Shown: positions 1-7,422, counted from the first letter of the stretch. The stretch is DNA of 17,344 nucleotides from JAZLIL01 sp045617405 (GCA_045617405.1 JAZLIL010000127.1:1-17344); one strand, 5' to 3'. Numbers and translations: made by a program. The notes: generated by a model not told the origin, from the sequence alone.

Positions 1-659
1 CCCTCTACCGATTTCAAAACAGCCGCGAGGTTATTGATCTGATAATCATAGCTGTCACGCTTCCCGAGTTCGATTATACACGGTGGGCAGACAAGCTCAA
101 CCTCGTCGTTATCGTTAAAGAAGATTTCCTTTGCTGCAATACCGTTCTTTTCCACAAGCTGAGTGATTTCAAGTATATCATCGAAAAGTGTATCTCTTCC
201 CGTTTCTATTTTTTCATTCAGTTCACAGTCCTCAAACAAAAGTCCCCGGACTATCGGCACATTTCCCGAGTATTCGTCACTTTCTTCAATGACTGCACCG
301 TCTCGATCAAAGTACATATACTTATTGTCATTGCAGACACATCCGACAAGCTTCTTCTCATAAACTCTGATTCTCAACGTATTCATGTCCGCAAGCTCAA
401 ACTCAAGCTTGTCAACGAACGGAATCCCGGGCGATCCGAAATGCCTGTTTTTTATATAGACATAAGGTGTAAACCTGTCCATATAGTCGTTTTTAAGGAA
501 ATACTTAATATCTTCTCCCGTATACTTCGTCGAATCAATAAGCTCTACACGTTCAAAACGGCACATGGTCAGGAAAAACAGTAACGCAAGAAGAATGATC
601 AATACTGCGATCATCAAAAACAGTACTCTCTTCTCCTTCCTGAATCTGCCATTTTTCAT
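1..659 (-). CDS. ftsQ: Cell division protein FtsQ/DivIB, 3'-truncated by window edge
   Basis: Bitopic divisome protein; in the FtsQ/DivIB family it links FtsL and FtsB/DivIC to the septal synthase outside the membrane. Reading from the ATG at 659 gives 219 residues open to the window end. They start MKNGRFRKEKRV, with a basic cytoplasmic tail, one membrane segment at about residues 12-32, and then a POTRA-like domain (residues ~34-105) that ends in the family-typical pattern RVYEKKLVGCV and YMYFDRDGAVIEES. The start lies 17 bases after the ftsW stop; a GAAAGG sequence overlaps that stop at a slightly long spacing. Last visible gene of the dcw cluster; ftsZ may follow outside the window. The 3' part is missing only because the window ends. 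Identity rests on the TM+POTRA layout, motif and position. Confidence 0.88.
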   Translation of the reverse strand, partial: MKNGRFRKEKRVLFLMIAVLIILLALLFFLTMCRFERVELIDSTKYTGEDIKYFLKNDYMDRFTPYVYIKNRHFGSPGIPFVDKLEFELADMNTLRIRVYEKKLVGCVCNDNKYMYFDRDGAVIEESDEYSGNVPIVRGLLFEDCELNEKIETGRDTLFDDILEITQLVEKNGIAAKEIFFNDNDEVELVCPPCIIELGKRDSYDYQINNLAAVLKSVE

Positions 660-675
660 TCTGAAGCCATGCCTT

Positions 676-1818
676 TCACATATCCCTGTAAGTATACTTT
701 GAAACACTCAGTACAAACCCCACCTCTGCCATGAAAACACAAAGCGAGCTTCCTCCGTAACTTATAAACGGCAACGGCACACCGGTTGCCGGCATGGTAT
801 TTGTCACCACCGCAACATTCAGAATAACCTGCAGCGCAATGTGTACGAGCACACCGACGCAGATCAGTGAGCCGAGAAGATCCGGAGCATTTGCTGCAAC
901 CGTATACATTCTCCATATAATAAAGCCGAATGCGAGTATAACAAGCATTGCACCCACTATTCCAAGTTCCTCGACAATAACCGCAAAAATCATGTCGGTA
1001 TGTGCTTCGGGAATATATCCGAGCTTTTGCATACTGCCGCCGATACCTTTTCCGAAAATACCGCCGGATGCTATTGCATAGAGTCCCTGACCTATCTGAT
1101 ATCCTGCGTTCTCAGAGTCGAAGAAGCTCGTAATTCTCTCCATTCTGTAACCGCGAACAAGTACAAAAACCGTTCCGAGAACGAGTATCACTGCCATCGC
1201 CGGCAGATACTGTTTTATCCCCCTGCTTCCGGAGATGCATATCGCAACCATGATTGCGCCCATAACTAAAGCTGTCGACAGATTCTCAACGGCAACAGGT
1301 GCAATCAGGAGTGCAAATACATAAAAAAAGATTCGGAACACTCCTTTGGCGGTGTTAACATCCTTAGGTCTTAAGCAGATCATATACGATGTCATAAGGA
1401 TTACCGCAACCTTTGCAAACTCGGAAGGCTGAAACTTGACACCGTGACCAAGATCGATCCATCTTGAGGATCCACCCGCCGAGTATCCGGAAAAGAGCAC
1501 GAAGATGCACAGACCCGCACAAAGCACGTAGAACACGAGTGTCAGGTTTATCTTCATCCTGCCGATTCTGGCAAAGTCCTTGAAATAGAAATGGTAATCA
1601 ATGTTTGAAACAATAATCATCCCGACAGTTCCGGCTATCAGGGCATAACCCTGTTTCCGAAGGTACAGTTTTGCATCGTTGTAGTACTTTGCGGCATTAT
1701 ATGCACTTGTTGAATAAATCATAATGAGTCCGAAAACAGAAATGAAGATGATCAGCATCAGCAGACCAAAATCATAGCAGCTTTCAACATTTCTTACTTC
1801 TTTCCTTGCGCGACTCAT
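676..1818 (-). CDS. ftsW: Septal peptidoglycan polymerase FtsW (SEDS family)
   Basis: SEDS glycosyltransferase that polymerises lipid II in the cytoplasmic membrane together with a class B PBP. The protein is about 380 aa, almost all hydrophobic, with roughly ten membrane segments. Family motifs seen: WIDLG..KFQPSEFAK about a third of the way in, the loop GKGIGGSMQKLGYIPEAHTD followed by VIVEELG, and PLPFISYGGSS near the C-terminus. Start: I prefer ATG at 1818 (MSRARKEV) with a GGTGG sequence 6 bases upstream over the in-frame GTG at 1827, which has no ribosome binding site. The RodA/SpoVE alternative cannot be excluded by sequence alone, but its place in the dcw cluster next to murD and ftsQ favours FtsW. 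The gene lies 33 bases after the murD stop. Confidence 0.92.
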   Translation of the reverse strand: MSRARKEVRNVESCYDFGLLMLIIFISVFGLIMIYSTSAYNAAKYYNDAKLYLRKQGYALIAGTVGMIIVSNIDYHFYFKDFARIGRMKINLTLVFYVLCAGLCIFVLFSGYSAGGSSRWIDLGHGVKFQPSEFAKVAVILMTSYMICLRPKDVNTAKGVFRIFFYVFALLIAPVAVENLSTALVMGAIMVAICISGSRGIKQYLPAMAVILVLGTVFVLVRGYRMERITSFFDSENAGYQIGQGLYAIASGGIFGKGIGGSMQKLGYIPEAHTDMIFAVIVEELGIVGAMLVILAFGFIIWRMYTVAANAPDLLGSLICVGVLVHIALQVILNVAVVTNTMPATGVPLPFISYGGSSLCVFMAEVGFVLSVSKYTYRDM

Positions 1819-1851
1819 AACATCCACCCGTACAGGCAGAAGATTCCCGTA

Positions 1852-3213
1852 CTAATCCTCAAGCTTTCTTACAATATCCTTGAATATTCTTCCTCTTTCC
1901 TCATAATCCTTAAACATCCCCCAGCTTGCGCAGCACGGTGAAAGAAGCACGGCATCACCGGGATCAGCAATAGCAGCCGCATGTCTTACAGCATCTTCCA
2001 TATCGGAAACAAAGCAATAATTTTTAAATCCGGCCTTGTCACATGCGTCGGCAATTTTATGTGCCGTCTGCCCCATCAGCAGAAGCTCCTTGACCGTTGT
2101 TCCGAAAGATGCTATCCACTCCTCATAGGTCGAACCTTTATCATAACCTCCTCCGATCAGGATTGTAGGGCTTGTCATTGCCCTCACTGCCTGAATTGAG
2201 GCATCGGGATTCGTTCCCTTTGAATCGTTATAATACTTAACGCCCTTCTTTTGAGCGGTAAACTCTATTCTATGTTCAACAGCCTTGAATTCCGGAAGAG
2301 CGGCCCTGACAGTCTCAAGAGATACACCACCGTAATACGCAAGTGCTATGGCACACATCGCATTTTCGTAGTTATGACGTCCAATAATCTGAAGATCATC
2401 GACATCCGTGACCTTCATGACTTTATCACCCTCTGCAAGGTATATTGCACCGTTCTTCAGGTAGAGTCCCTCTTCGAGCTCTCTGGCTGAAGAAAACCAG
2501 ATAACCTTTGCTTTTACAGACTTTCCACGCTCGCGAATTATCTCATCCTCATAATTTAATACCAAATAGTCGTTCTCATCCTGATTCATCGTTACACGGA
2601 ACTTGCAATCTATGTAGTTTTCCATTGTATGATGCCTGTCAAGATGATCGGGAGTAATATTTGTAATAGCAGCGAGATGTGGTTTCATATCAATTATTGT
2701 TTCGAGCTGGAAGCTTGAAACCTCGGCGACGGTAATTGAGTCGCTGCATGTTTCAAGACATCGGTCCGTGTATGGGATGCCGATGTTTCCGACAACAAAC
2801 GTCTCTCTTCCCGATGCCGCAAAAAGCTCTCCTGTCAGCGCAGTAGTTGTTGTCTTGCCGTTCGTTCCGGTAATGGCGCAAAGGTCACCTTTTGAGAGCA
2901 TATTTGCAAGTTCAATCTCCCCGAGAAGAATTGCACCGTTTTCCGTAATCTCCTTTACTATCGGAAGATCCGTCGGGACACCGGGGCTGATAACAAGTAC
3001 CTCGGTATTCTTCCTGAGTTCCTCACTCATCTCTCCGATGACAATTTCTCCTTCAAATCCGTCAGGAAGCTTCTTTCTGATATCCGATGCGTCAAGCTCG
3101 CTGTTTCCGTCATAGAGTGTAAGCTTACGCGCATTTTTGTAAAGCAGTTTGCATGCTGCAATACCGCTCTTCCCGGCACCAAAAATCAAAACGCTCCTGT
3201 CTGACGTAAGCAT
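1852..3213 (-). CDS. murD: UDP-N-acetylmuramoylalanine--D-glutamate ligase MurD
   Basis: Cytoplasmic Mur ligase adding D-Glu to UDP-MurNAc-L-Ala with ATP. Of 454 aa, the N-terminal UDP-binding domain begins SVLIFGAGKSGIAA; the ATPase P-loop is GTNGKTTTTAL (K at ~120); further motifs are EVSSFQLETI, NITPDHLDRH, NDSKGTNPDAS and the C-terminal LLSPCCASWGMFKDYEERG, all typical of MurD. The start at ATG 3213 is supported by GGAGG five bases upstream and by alignment to the family start; the open frame continues 17 codons further upstream, but that part is AT-rich leader. A near-consensus promoter lies just upstream (3263-3291), so the gene need not depend on readthrough from the PBP gene. In most Firmicutes mraY immediately precedes murD; here it does not. 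Confidence 0.95.
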   Translation of the reverse strand: MLTSDRSVLIFGAGKSGIAACKLLYKNARKLTLYDGNSELDASDIRKKLPDGFEGEIVIGEMSEELRKNTEVLVISPGVPTDLPIVKEITENGAILLGEIELANMLSKGDLCAITGTNGKTTTTALTGELFAASGRETFVVGNIGIPYTDRCLETCSDSITVAEVSSFQLETIIDMKPHLAAITNITPDHLDRHHTMENYIDCKFRVTMNQDENDYLVLNYEDEIIRERGKSVKAKVIWFSSARELEEGLYLKNGAIYLAEGDKVMKVTDVDDLQIIGRHNYENAMCAIALAYYGGVSLETVRAALPEFKAVEHRIEFTAQKKGVKYYNDSKGTNPDASIQAVRAMTSPTILIGGGYDKGSTYEEWIASFGTTVKELLLMGQTAHKIADACDKAGFKNYCFVSDMEDAVRHAAAIADPGDAVLLSPCCASWGMFKDYEERGRIFKDIVRKLED

Positions 3214-3262
3214 AGTGGCCTCCAAAAAAACTAAATATAGTGGTTCTTTCAATAATATACAC

Positions 3263-3291
3263 ATTATATGCTATAATAACTTACAAATCAA
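3263..3291 (-). promoter_or_regulatory. Internal sigma-A-type promoter for murD-ftsW-ftsQ
   Basis: On the minus strand TTGATT (3291-3286), a 17-base spacer, then TATAAT (3268-3263), a near-perfect vegetative promoter. The -35 overlaps the last codons and stop of the PBP gene, and the predicted start of transcription (~3256) leaves a leader of about 40 bases before the GGAGG and ATG of murD. Base match and spacing are read directly; activity is inferred. Confidence 0.7.
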
Positions 3292-5089
3292 CATTTTCTT
3301 TTTCAGGATATATCTCAAGGTACGGCAATATCTCAGACATAATACTTCCTACCATCGATGAGCAGACCGAGCTCGATCCGGCCTTTTCTTCATCGTGCAA
3401 TTCATCAACGACCGCATAAACAAGTATCCTCGGATCATCGTACGGTGCAAATCCCATAAAGGAAATTACGTACTTCCCGCTGTTTTTCGGAAGCTTTTCC
3501 GCCGTTCCCGTCTTTCCTGCTACCGTATATCCCTCAAGACTGGCCGGAGTTCCCGTACCCGACGTTACAGTCAGTCTGAGCGATTCCCTGATAAACCTTG
3601 AAGTCGTACTGCTGACGGTCTGTTTAACCTCAATGCCGCCAATGTCCTCAATTGTTCTGCCGTCAGCATCCAGTACCTTTTTAACAACATGCGGCTTATA
3701 ATATGTTCCGCCGTTGATAATCGAAGAATAGGCGCCAACCATCTGCATCATCGTGACCGTAAAACGTGTACCGAAGCTCGATGTTGCAAGCTCGGTCTCA
3801 TGAAGACTGCTCTCCTTTACGACCTGTCCGGTTGATTCACCGACCAGATCAACTCCCGTAACATTTCCGAATCCGAATCTGTTCTGATATGAATAGAATC
3901 TGCCGGAGCCAAGCTGAGCTGCGATATCCATAAGTGCACAGTTACACGACTTTGAGAGTGATTCTGCAAGGCTGATATCGCCGTGCCCCGAATGTGCACT
4001 GCAGCTGATCGTCCATCCGCCGACCTCCCTCGAGCCGGTACAGTCAAATCTGTCGCCTGTTTTTACAGAGTTTGCCTCAAGCGCACTTGCCACCGTAATC
4101 GTCTTAAAAGTAGATCCGGGCTCGTAAGCATCACTTACACAGAAATTTCGCCAAAGGCTGTAGAGAGCATTTGATTTGTCCTCATCGCTCATATTTTCAA
4201 GCTCATCTTCCGGAATAATCCCTTCGAGACTTCTCGGATTGTTCAGATTGAATTCCCTATTAGATCCCATGCCGAGTATTTCGCCGTTATTTGGGTCTGC
4301 AACCACGATTCCTATTGAATCGCAGTCGTAGGTGTCGAGGAACTCGGATATATGCTTCTCAACACTAGACTGAACGGCCGCATCTATTGTTGAAACGATT
4401 GTGTTGCCGTCATGTGCGTCCTTAATATTAGTTTTCAGATTCAGCTCAGAATCGTAGTAACCGTACTCTTTCCCGTCTACGCCGTTAAGGTAGTCATTGT
4501 AATACTGTTCGATCCCGTAAAATCCGGAATTCGATGTGTTTGCAAATCCTATAACATGCGAGGCAAGACTGTCAAAAGGATATGACCTTATATACTCTTC
4601 TTCAAACCAGACGCCCTTGATATGGCTGTTTTTGCTCATTCTGGCCTTGAAATCCGCTACAGTCTCATATGATTCAAACCTGCGCAGGCGAACATAGGAG
4701 CTGCCGGCGTTCTCGTCGAGTGCCGTCACTATTTCTTCCCTCGAAAAGCCGAAGCAGTCCGTAAGCGCTTCGATCGTGGGTTCGAGGGTATAGTCGTAGG
4801 TCAGTGCCACCTTCGGATCAAGGATTATGTTGTAAACCTTGATGCTCTGTGCAAGTACAGTACCGTTTCTGTCCGTTATCGTCCCACGTCTGAAAGGAAT
4901 AACGGAACTTACGTACGATTGCTGTGAAAGCACCCTTCTCGCATAGTCATCACCGTTTTTAGCAGTGATCACCATAATTCTTCCAATAAGAAAACAAATT
5001 GCGACTACCGCAAATAAACATATGACGAGCAGTCGCTTTTTCATACTGTTTGTAAATTTAGGTCTGCTGACCCTGACTTCATCACTCAT
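3281..5089 (-). CDS. Class B penicillin-binding protein (FtsI/PBP2B-like transpeptidase)
   Basis: Septal peptidoglycan transpeptidase anchored in the membrane. About 602 aa: short cytoplasmic tail, one signal-anchor segment (residues ~19-42), PBP dimerisation/pedestal region with the class B motif RRGTITDRNGTVLA, then the transpeptidase domain with STFK (S326/K329), SCN (~381-383) and KTG in VAGKTGTAEK (~526-528). It ends soon after the transpeptidase domain and has no PASTA repeats, unlike SpoVD or B. subtilis PBP2B. Start: ATG 5089 has AGGTG at good spacing; an in-frame GTG at 5098 is possible. It follows ftsL by 15 bases. Its partner SEDS protein is probably FtsW downstream. It could be named ftsI or pbpB; I leave the symbol open. 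Confidence 0.93.
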   Translation of the reverse strand: MSDEVRVSRPKFTNSMKKRLLVICLFAVVAICFLIGRIMVITAKNGDDYARRVLSQQSYVSSVIPFRRGTITDRNGTVLAQSIKVYNIILDPKVALTYDYTLEPTIEALTDCFGFSREEIVTALDENAGSSYVRLRRFESYETVADFKARMSKNSHIKGVWFEEEYIRSYPFDSLASHVIGFANTSNSGFYGIEQYYNDYLNGVDGKEYGYYDSELNLKTNIKDAHDGNTIVSTIDAAVQSSVEKHISEFLDTYDCDSIGIVVADPNNGEILGMGSNREFNLNNPRSLEGIIPEDELENMSDEDKSNALYSLWRNFCVSDAYEPGSTFKTITVASALEANSVKTGDRFDCTGSREVGGWTISCSAHSGHGDISLAESLSKSCNCALMDIAAQLGSGRFYSYQNRFGFGNVTGVDLVGESTGQVVKESSLHETELATSSFGTRFTVTMMQMVGAYSSIINGGTYYKPHVVKKVLDADGRTIEDIGGIEVKQTVSSTTSRFIRESLRLTVTSGTGTPASLEGYTVAGKTGTAEKLPKNSGKYVISFMGFAPYDDPRILVYAVVDELHDEEKAGSSSVCSSMVGSIMSEILPYLEIYPEKENVDL

Positions 5090-5104
5090 TGCATTCACCT
5101 GTCT

Positions 5105-5650
5105 CTATTTCTTAAGAGGGATGCTCTCGTACTGTCTGACATAACCGTGATTGCTAAGTTCAAAGGTCAATACGCTGTTATTTTCGGGATAGCACATATG
5201 AAGCTTGTTTGTTGCTATTTCGTACACCTTATTAAAATCGTAGGAAACATTGAGAATTTCGTTGAGCGCATTGTTTCTGTCGTGCGCCGCCTCAAGTTCT
5301 CTGTTTGCGGAAGCAATCGTTTTCTTCATCTGGGTAATGTCGGATTTAACTTCAAGATATCCATACGCATTATAAACAATTAGTCCGACACAGGCAATAA
5401 AGAGAGCAAACTTGATTATATCAAAATTGTAATGGCGCTTTGTTCTGACGCCTGTTTGCCTGACCGGATTCTCCTCGTATCCGTTACGTGCTTTTCTCCC
5501 TCTTCTTCCGGATGGTGCGGATGAATCAGGTTCGCAGGTAAGTTCCTCAACCTCTTCGTACTCTTCTTCCACGGCAAGATTACCGCTTGTTCTGTAACCC
5601 CTGCGGTAAAGATTTCTGTCATATGCAAATTTATTTGACGATGCTGCCAT
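5105..5650 (-). CDS. ftsL: FtsL-like septum formation protein
   Basis: 181 aa bitopic protein with an unusually long cytoplasmic tail (~75 residues): an acidic patch EEEYEEVEEL followed by a basic patch GRRGRKARNGY. It has one membrane segment at ~78-97, then a heptad-rich extracellular coiled coil (~100-135, VKSDITQMKKTIASANRELEA). Primary sequence conservation in FtsL is low; the call rests on topology, coiled coil and position between rsmH and the PBP gene. FtsL typically forms a complex with DivIC/FtsB and FtsQ and activates FtsW-PBP. AGGAAG lies six bases upstream of the ATG. The 185-base gap to rsmH holds a tandem repeat array. DivIC-type identity is an alternative. Confidence 0.8.
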   Translation of the reverse strand: MAASSNKFAYDRNLYRRGYRTSGNLAVEEEYEEVEELTCEPDSSAPSGRRGRKARNGYEENPVRQTGVRTKRHYNFDIIKFALFIACVGLIVYNAYGYLEVKSDITQMKKTIASANRELEAAHDRNNALNEILNVSYDFNKVYEIATNKLHMCYPENNSVLTFELSNHGYVRQYESIPLKK

Positions 5651-5662
5651 GTTTTACTTCCT

Positions 5663-5845
5663 GTTCTTTCGTTTATTTCTATTGCGTATTTCTTTCGCTT
5701 ACTTTCTGATGTTTGTTTCTTTCGGCGGTTTCTGTTGTTTGTTTCTTTCGACGGTTTCTGTTGTTTGTTCCTTTTGACGGTTTCTGTTGTTTGTTTCTTT
5801 TGACGGTTTCTGTTGTTTGTTTCTTTCGCCTGTTTCTATTCCCCG
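5663..5845. repeat. 26-bp tandem repeat array between rsmH and ftsL
   Basis: Four near-identical 26-base units sit head to tail at 5716-5741, 5742-5767, 5768-5793 and 5794-5819 (adjacent units differ by one to three bases). Decayed copies flank them: 5663-5688 (26 bases), 5689-5715 (27 bases) and 5820-5845 (26 bases, reaching into the last codons of rsmH). On the plus strand each unit has the form TTTCTTTCGACGG then TTTCTGTTGTTTG, so the transcript strand is purine/A-rich and looks unstructured. The transcript-strand unit has no stop codon in any frame, which creates a spurious 60-codon open frame. The array fills nearly all of the rsmH-ftsL gap. Confidence 0.95.
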
Positions 5846-6780
5846 ACGCTTTTCTTTTCAAAAACTCTCAGCTTGGCACTCTTTGATCTCGGATTTTCCT
5901 TCATCTCCTCTTCGCCGGGAATAATGGGTTTTCTTGTAATCTGCTTTCCGAGAGGCTTCTTTCCGCACACGCACACCGGAAACTCTCTCGGGCACGTACA
6001 GGGATTCTCGGCTTTCTGAAATGCCTGTTTCACAATTCTGTCTTCGAGCGAGTGGAAGGTGATAATTGCAAGTCTTCCGCCCGGCTTCAAAACATCGATC
6101 ATATCCGAAACCGTAGCACTAAGCACATCGAGTTCACCGTTAAGTGCTATCCTGATTGCCTGGAACGTCTTCTTTGCAGGGTGCGAAGGTTTTGCTTTCA
6201 CTTTCGCCGGAAGTCCGGTCTTTATTGCCTCGACTAGTTCAAACGTAGTTTCAATCGGCTTTTCCTGCCTTGTTCTTACGATACTCCTCGCAATCTGCTT
6301 TGCGAAGCTGTCCTCACCGTAATCCCTTATTATCCCGGCAAGTTCGTTCTCATCGCAAAAGTTTACGAGATCGGCCGCCGTCCTTGTCTGCCTCTGATCC
6401 ATCCTCATATCAAGAGGTGCATCGTGCATATATGAAAAACCGCGTTCAGCAGTATCAAGCTGGTAGGAAGATACTCCGAGATCGGCCATCATTCCGTCTA
6501 TTTTGTCTATACCGAGGTTCGAAAGGATGCTTCGAAGGTTAGAGTAATTGTCTCTCACTATCGTTGCATTCGGAAATCCTTCAAGTCTCTTGAATGCTGC
6601 GCTGATCGCATCCGCATCCTGGTCGATTCCGATAAACCTGCCCGTACCCAAAAGCCTCTCGCACACTGCAAACGCATGTCCGGCTCCTCCGAGTGTGCCG
6701 TCGACGTAAATTCCGTTCTTTTTTACATTAAGTGCATCCACTGTCTCTGTCAGGAGAACCGATCTGTGATTGAATTCCAT
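5836..6780 (-). CDS. rsmH: 16S rRNA (cytosine-1402-N4)-methyltransferase RsmH (MraW)
   Basis: SAM-dependent methylation of C1402 in 16S rRNA. 314 aa; begins MEFNHRSVLLTETVDAL, with SAM-binding motif VDGTLGGAGHA (~28-38), GIDQDADAI, DLGVSSYQLDTAERGFS, and the C-terminal FHSLEDRIVKQ and PRSKSAKLRVFEK. A Cys-rich insert NPCTCPREFPVCVCGKKP is typical of Firmicutes RsmH. AGGAGG four bases before the ATG overlaps the mraZ stop codon, so translation is probably coupled to mraZ. The end of the gene merges with a decayed copy of the tandem repeat. Confidence 0.97.
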   Translation of the reverse strand: MEFNHRSVLLTETVDALNVKKNGIYVDGTLGGAGHAFAVCERLLGTGRFIGIDQDADAISAAFKRLEGFPNATIVRDNYSNLRSILSNLGIDKIDGMMADLGVSSYQLDTAERGFSYMHDAPLDMRMDQRQTRTAADLVNFCDENELAGIIRDYGEDSFAKQIARSIVRTRQEKPIETTFELVEAIKTGLPAKVKAKPSHPAKKTFQAIRIALNGELDVLSATVSDMIDVLKPGGRLAIITFHSLEDRIVKQAFQKAENPCTCPREFPVCVCGKKPLGKQITRKPIIPGEEEMKENPRSKSAKLRVFEKKSVGE

Positions 6781-6788
6781 TGTTCCTC

Positions 6789-7220
6789 CTAAAATCTCAG
6801 GCCGAATTCAGTTGACATCTTCTCGGCAATGTCTTCCATCGTGTTTCCGCCCGTTCTGGCATCAAGACGTTCTCGACTCCACAGTTCAATCTTCGAAAGA
6901 ACTCCGACAAATACGACATCCTTCGTGAGCCCTGCGCTTTCGCAAAGCTTTGCGGGAAGAAGTATCCTTCCCTGCTTGTCGATTTCACACTCGGCTGCAT
7001 TCTGGGTGAAGTGCCTCTGAAACTCTCTCGCTTCCTTCGTAAACGGAAGCTGCATCAGTGCCTCCGCAAATTTCTCCCAGTCAGTCCTCGGATACAGGTA
7101 GAGGCATCCGTCTAATCCTGCTGTGGCAACAAAGTTCTCACCTAACCCGTCTCTGAACTTTACAGGAACGATAACTCTGTTCTTCTGATCGATTGTGTGA
7201 TTGTACTCGCCAATAAACAC
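6789..7220 (-). CDS. mraZ: Transcriptional regulator MraZ
   Basis: DNA-binding AbrB-like dimer/oligomer that controls the dcw promoter. 143 aa from GTG 7220, starting MFIGEYNHTIDQKNRVIVPVKFRDGLG, which matches the family start exactly, with two SpoVT/AbrB-like halves (second half: ECEIDKQGRILLPAKLCE..GL). The open frame can be extended to GTG 7235, but that codon is itself the last MraZ operator box and has no ribosome binding site, while GGAGAAG sits about 8 bases before GTG 7220. C-terminal LWSRERLDA and AEKMSTEFGLRF are typical. First gene of the dcw cluster and presumably autoregulated through the boxes at 7232-7265. Confidence 0.95.
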   Translation of the reverse strand: MFIGEYNHTIDQKNRVIVPVKFRDGLGENFVATAGLDGCLYLYPRTDWEKFAEALMQLPFTKEAREFQRHFTQNAAECEIDKQGRILLPAKLCESAGLTKDVVFVGVLSKIELWSRERLDARTGGNTMEDIAEKMSTEFGLRF

Positions 7221-7231
7221 GTCATTCTTCT

Positions 7232-7265
7232 CCACTTTTTACCACTTTATGCCACTTTCCTCCAC
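7232..7265 (-). promoter_or_regulatory. MraZ operator: four GTGG boxes at 10-bp spacing
   Basis: GTGG occurs on the minus strand at 7265-7262, 7255-7252, 7245-7242 and 7235-7232, exactly 10 bp apart. The three gene-proximal boxes have the form AAAGTGG, or AAGTGG with an A-rich lead. MraZ proteins are known to bind short G-rich direct repeats spaced one helical turn apart, and AAAGTGG-type repeats are known from other Firmicutes/Mollicutes. The last box continues into GGAGAAG, the likely ribosome binding site of mraZ, so bound protein would cover the leader. Confidence 0.85.
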
Positions 7266-7268
7266 CTA

Positions 7269-7284
7269 GGTGTAATATTACACC
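7269..7284. promoter_or_regulatory. Perfect 16-bp palindrome over the mraZ -10
   Basis: GGTGTAATATTACACC is a perfect inverted repeat with no spacer. It contains the candidate -10 (TAATAT, 7280-7275) and lies directly next to the first MraZ box. It has the look of a site for a small dimeric repressor. I cannot assign it to a known regulator. Confidence 0.6.
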
Positions 7285-7303
7285 CTAACTATGAGAAATG
7301 CAA
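7275..7303 (-). promoter_or_regulatory. Candidate dcw promoter upstream of mraZ
   Basis: Minus-strand TTGCAT (7303-7298), 17-base spacer, TAATAT (7280-7275). A better-looking -35, TTGACT, lies five bases further upstream but at too long a spacing. The predicted transcript start (~7268) falls at the edge of the MraZ boxes, so MraZ would bind just downstream of the start. An imperfect inverted repeat, TAGACAC/GTATCTA, lies upstream at 7321-7338. Confidence 0.55.
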
Positions 7304-7358
7304 GTCAAAAGCCTACAATTTAGACACTAATGTATCTATTTTTGCATTTCTTAGCATA

Positions 7359-7380
7359 ATTATATTCGAACACTCGTTCT
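7359..7380 (-). promoter_or_regulatory. SOS (LexA)-like box next to a TATAAT
   Basis: Minus strand AGAACGAGTGTTCG (7380-7367) carries the full GAAC-RNRY-GTTY core of the Gram-positive LexA/DinR box and matches 12 of 14 positions of the B. subtilis consensus CGAACRNRYGTTYC. It is followed two bases later by TATAAT (7364-7359). No good -35 is visible at 17 bases. The only gene downstream on this strand is mraZ. Motif match is seen; LexA control is inference. Confidence 0.4.
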
Positions 7381-7393
7381 TTTTAGCTAATTG

Positions 7394-7417
7394 TCAGAAT
7401 ATTTGTTCTGATTTTTT
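7394..7417 (+). other. Inverted repeat with T-run on plus strand
   Basis: TCAGAA, six-base loop, TTCTGA (7394-7411), then six T on the plus strand. It has the shape of a short AT-rich intrinsic terminator reading away from the dcw cluster, but no plus-strand gene ends here. It could equally be a protein-binding site. Low certainty. Confidence 0.3.
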
Positions 7418-7422
7418 GGCAT

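Noticed and set aside
163..363. Plus-strand open frames such as 163-363, 2768-3115, 13479-13853 and 10065-10421
   Set aside because: All lie antisense to well-supported genes, lack ribosome binding sites and show no protein family pattern.
3281..5089. SpoVD as the name for the class B PBP
   Set aside because: No C-terminal PASTA domain and nothing in the window indicates a sporulation role; a general division PBP is the safer call.
5679..5861. 60-codon open frame from a TTG through the tandem repeats, giving a Lys/Arg/Gln/Thr-rich peptide
   Set aside because: It exists only because the repeat unit has no stop codon in any frame on that strand. It starts inside rsmH, has no ribosome binding site and no recognisable protein character.
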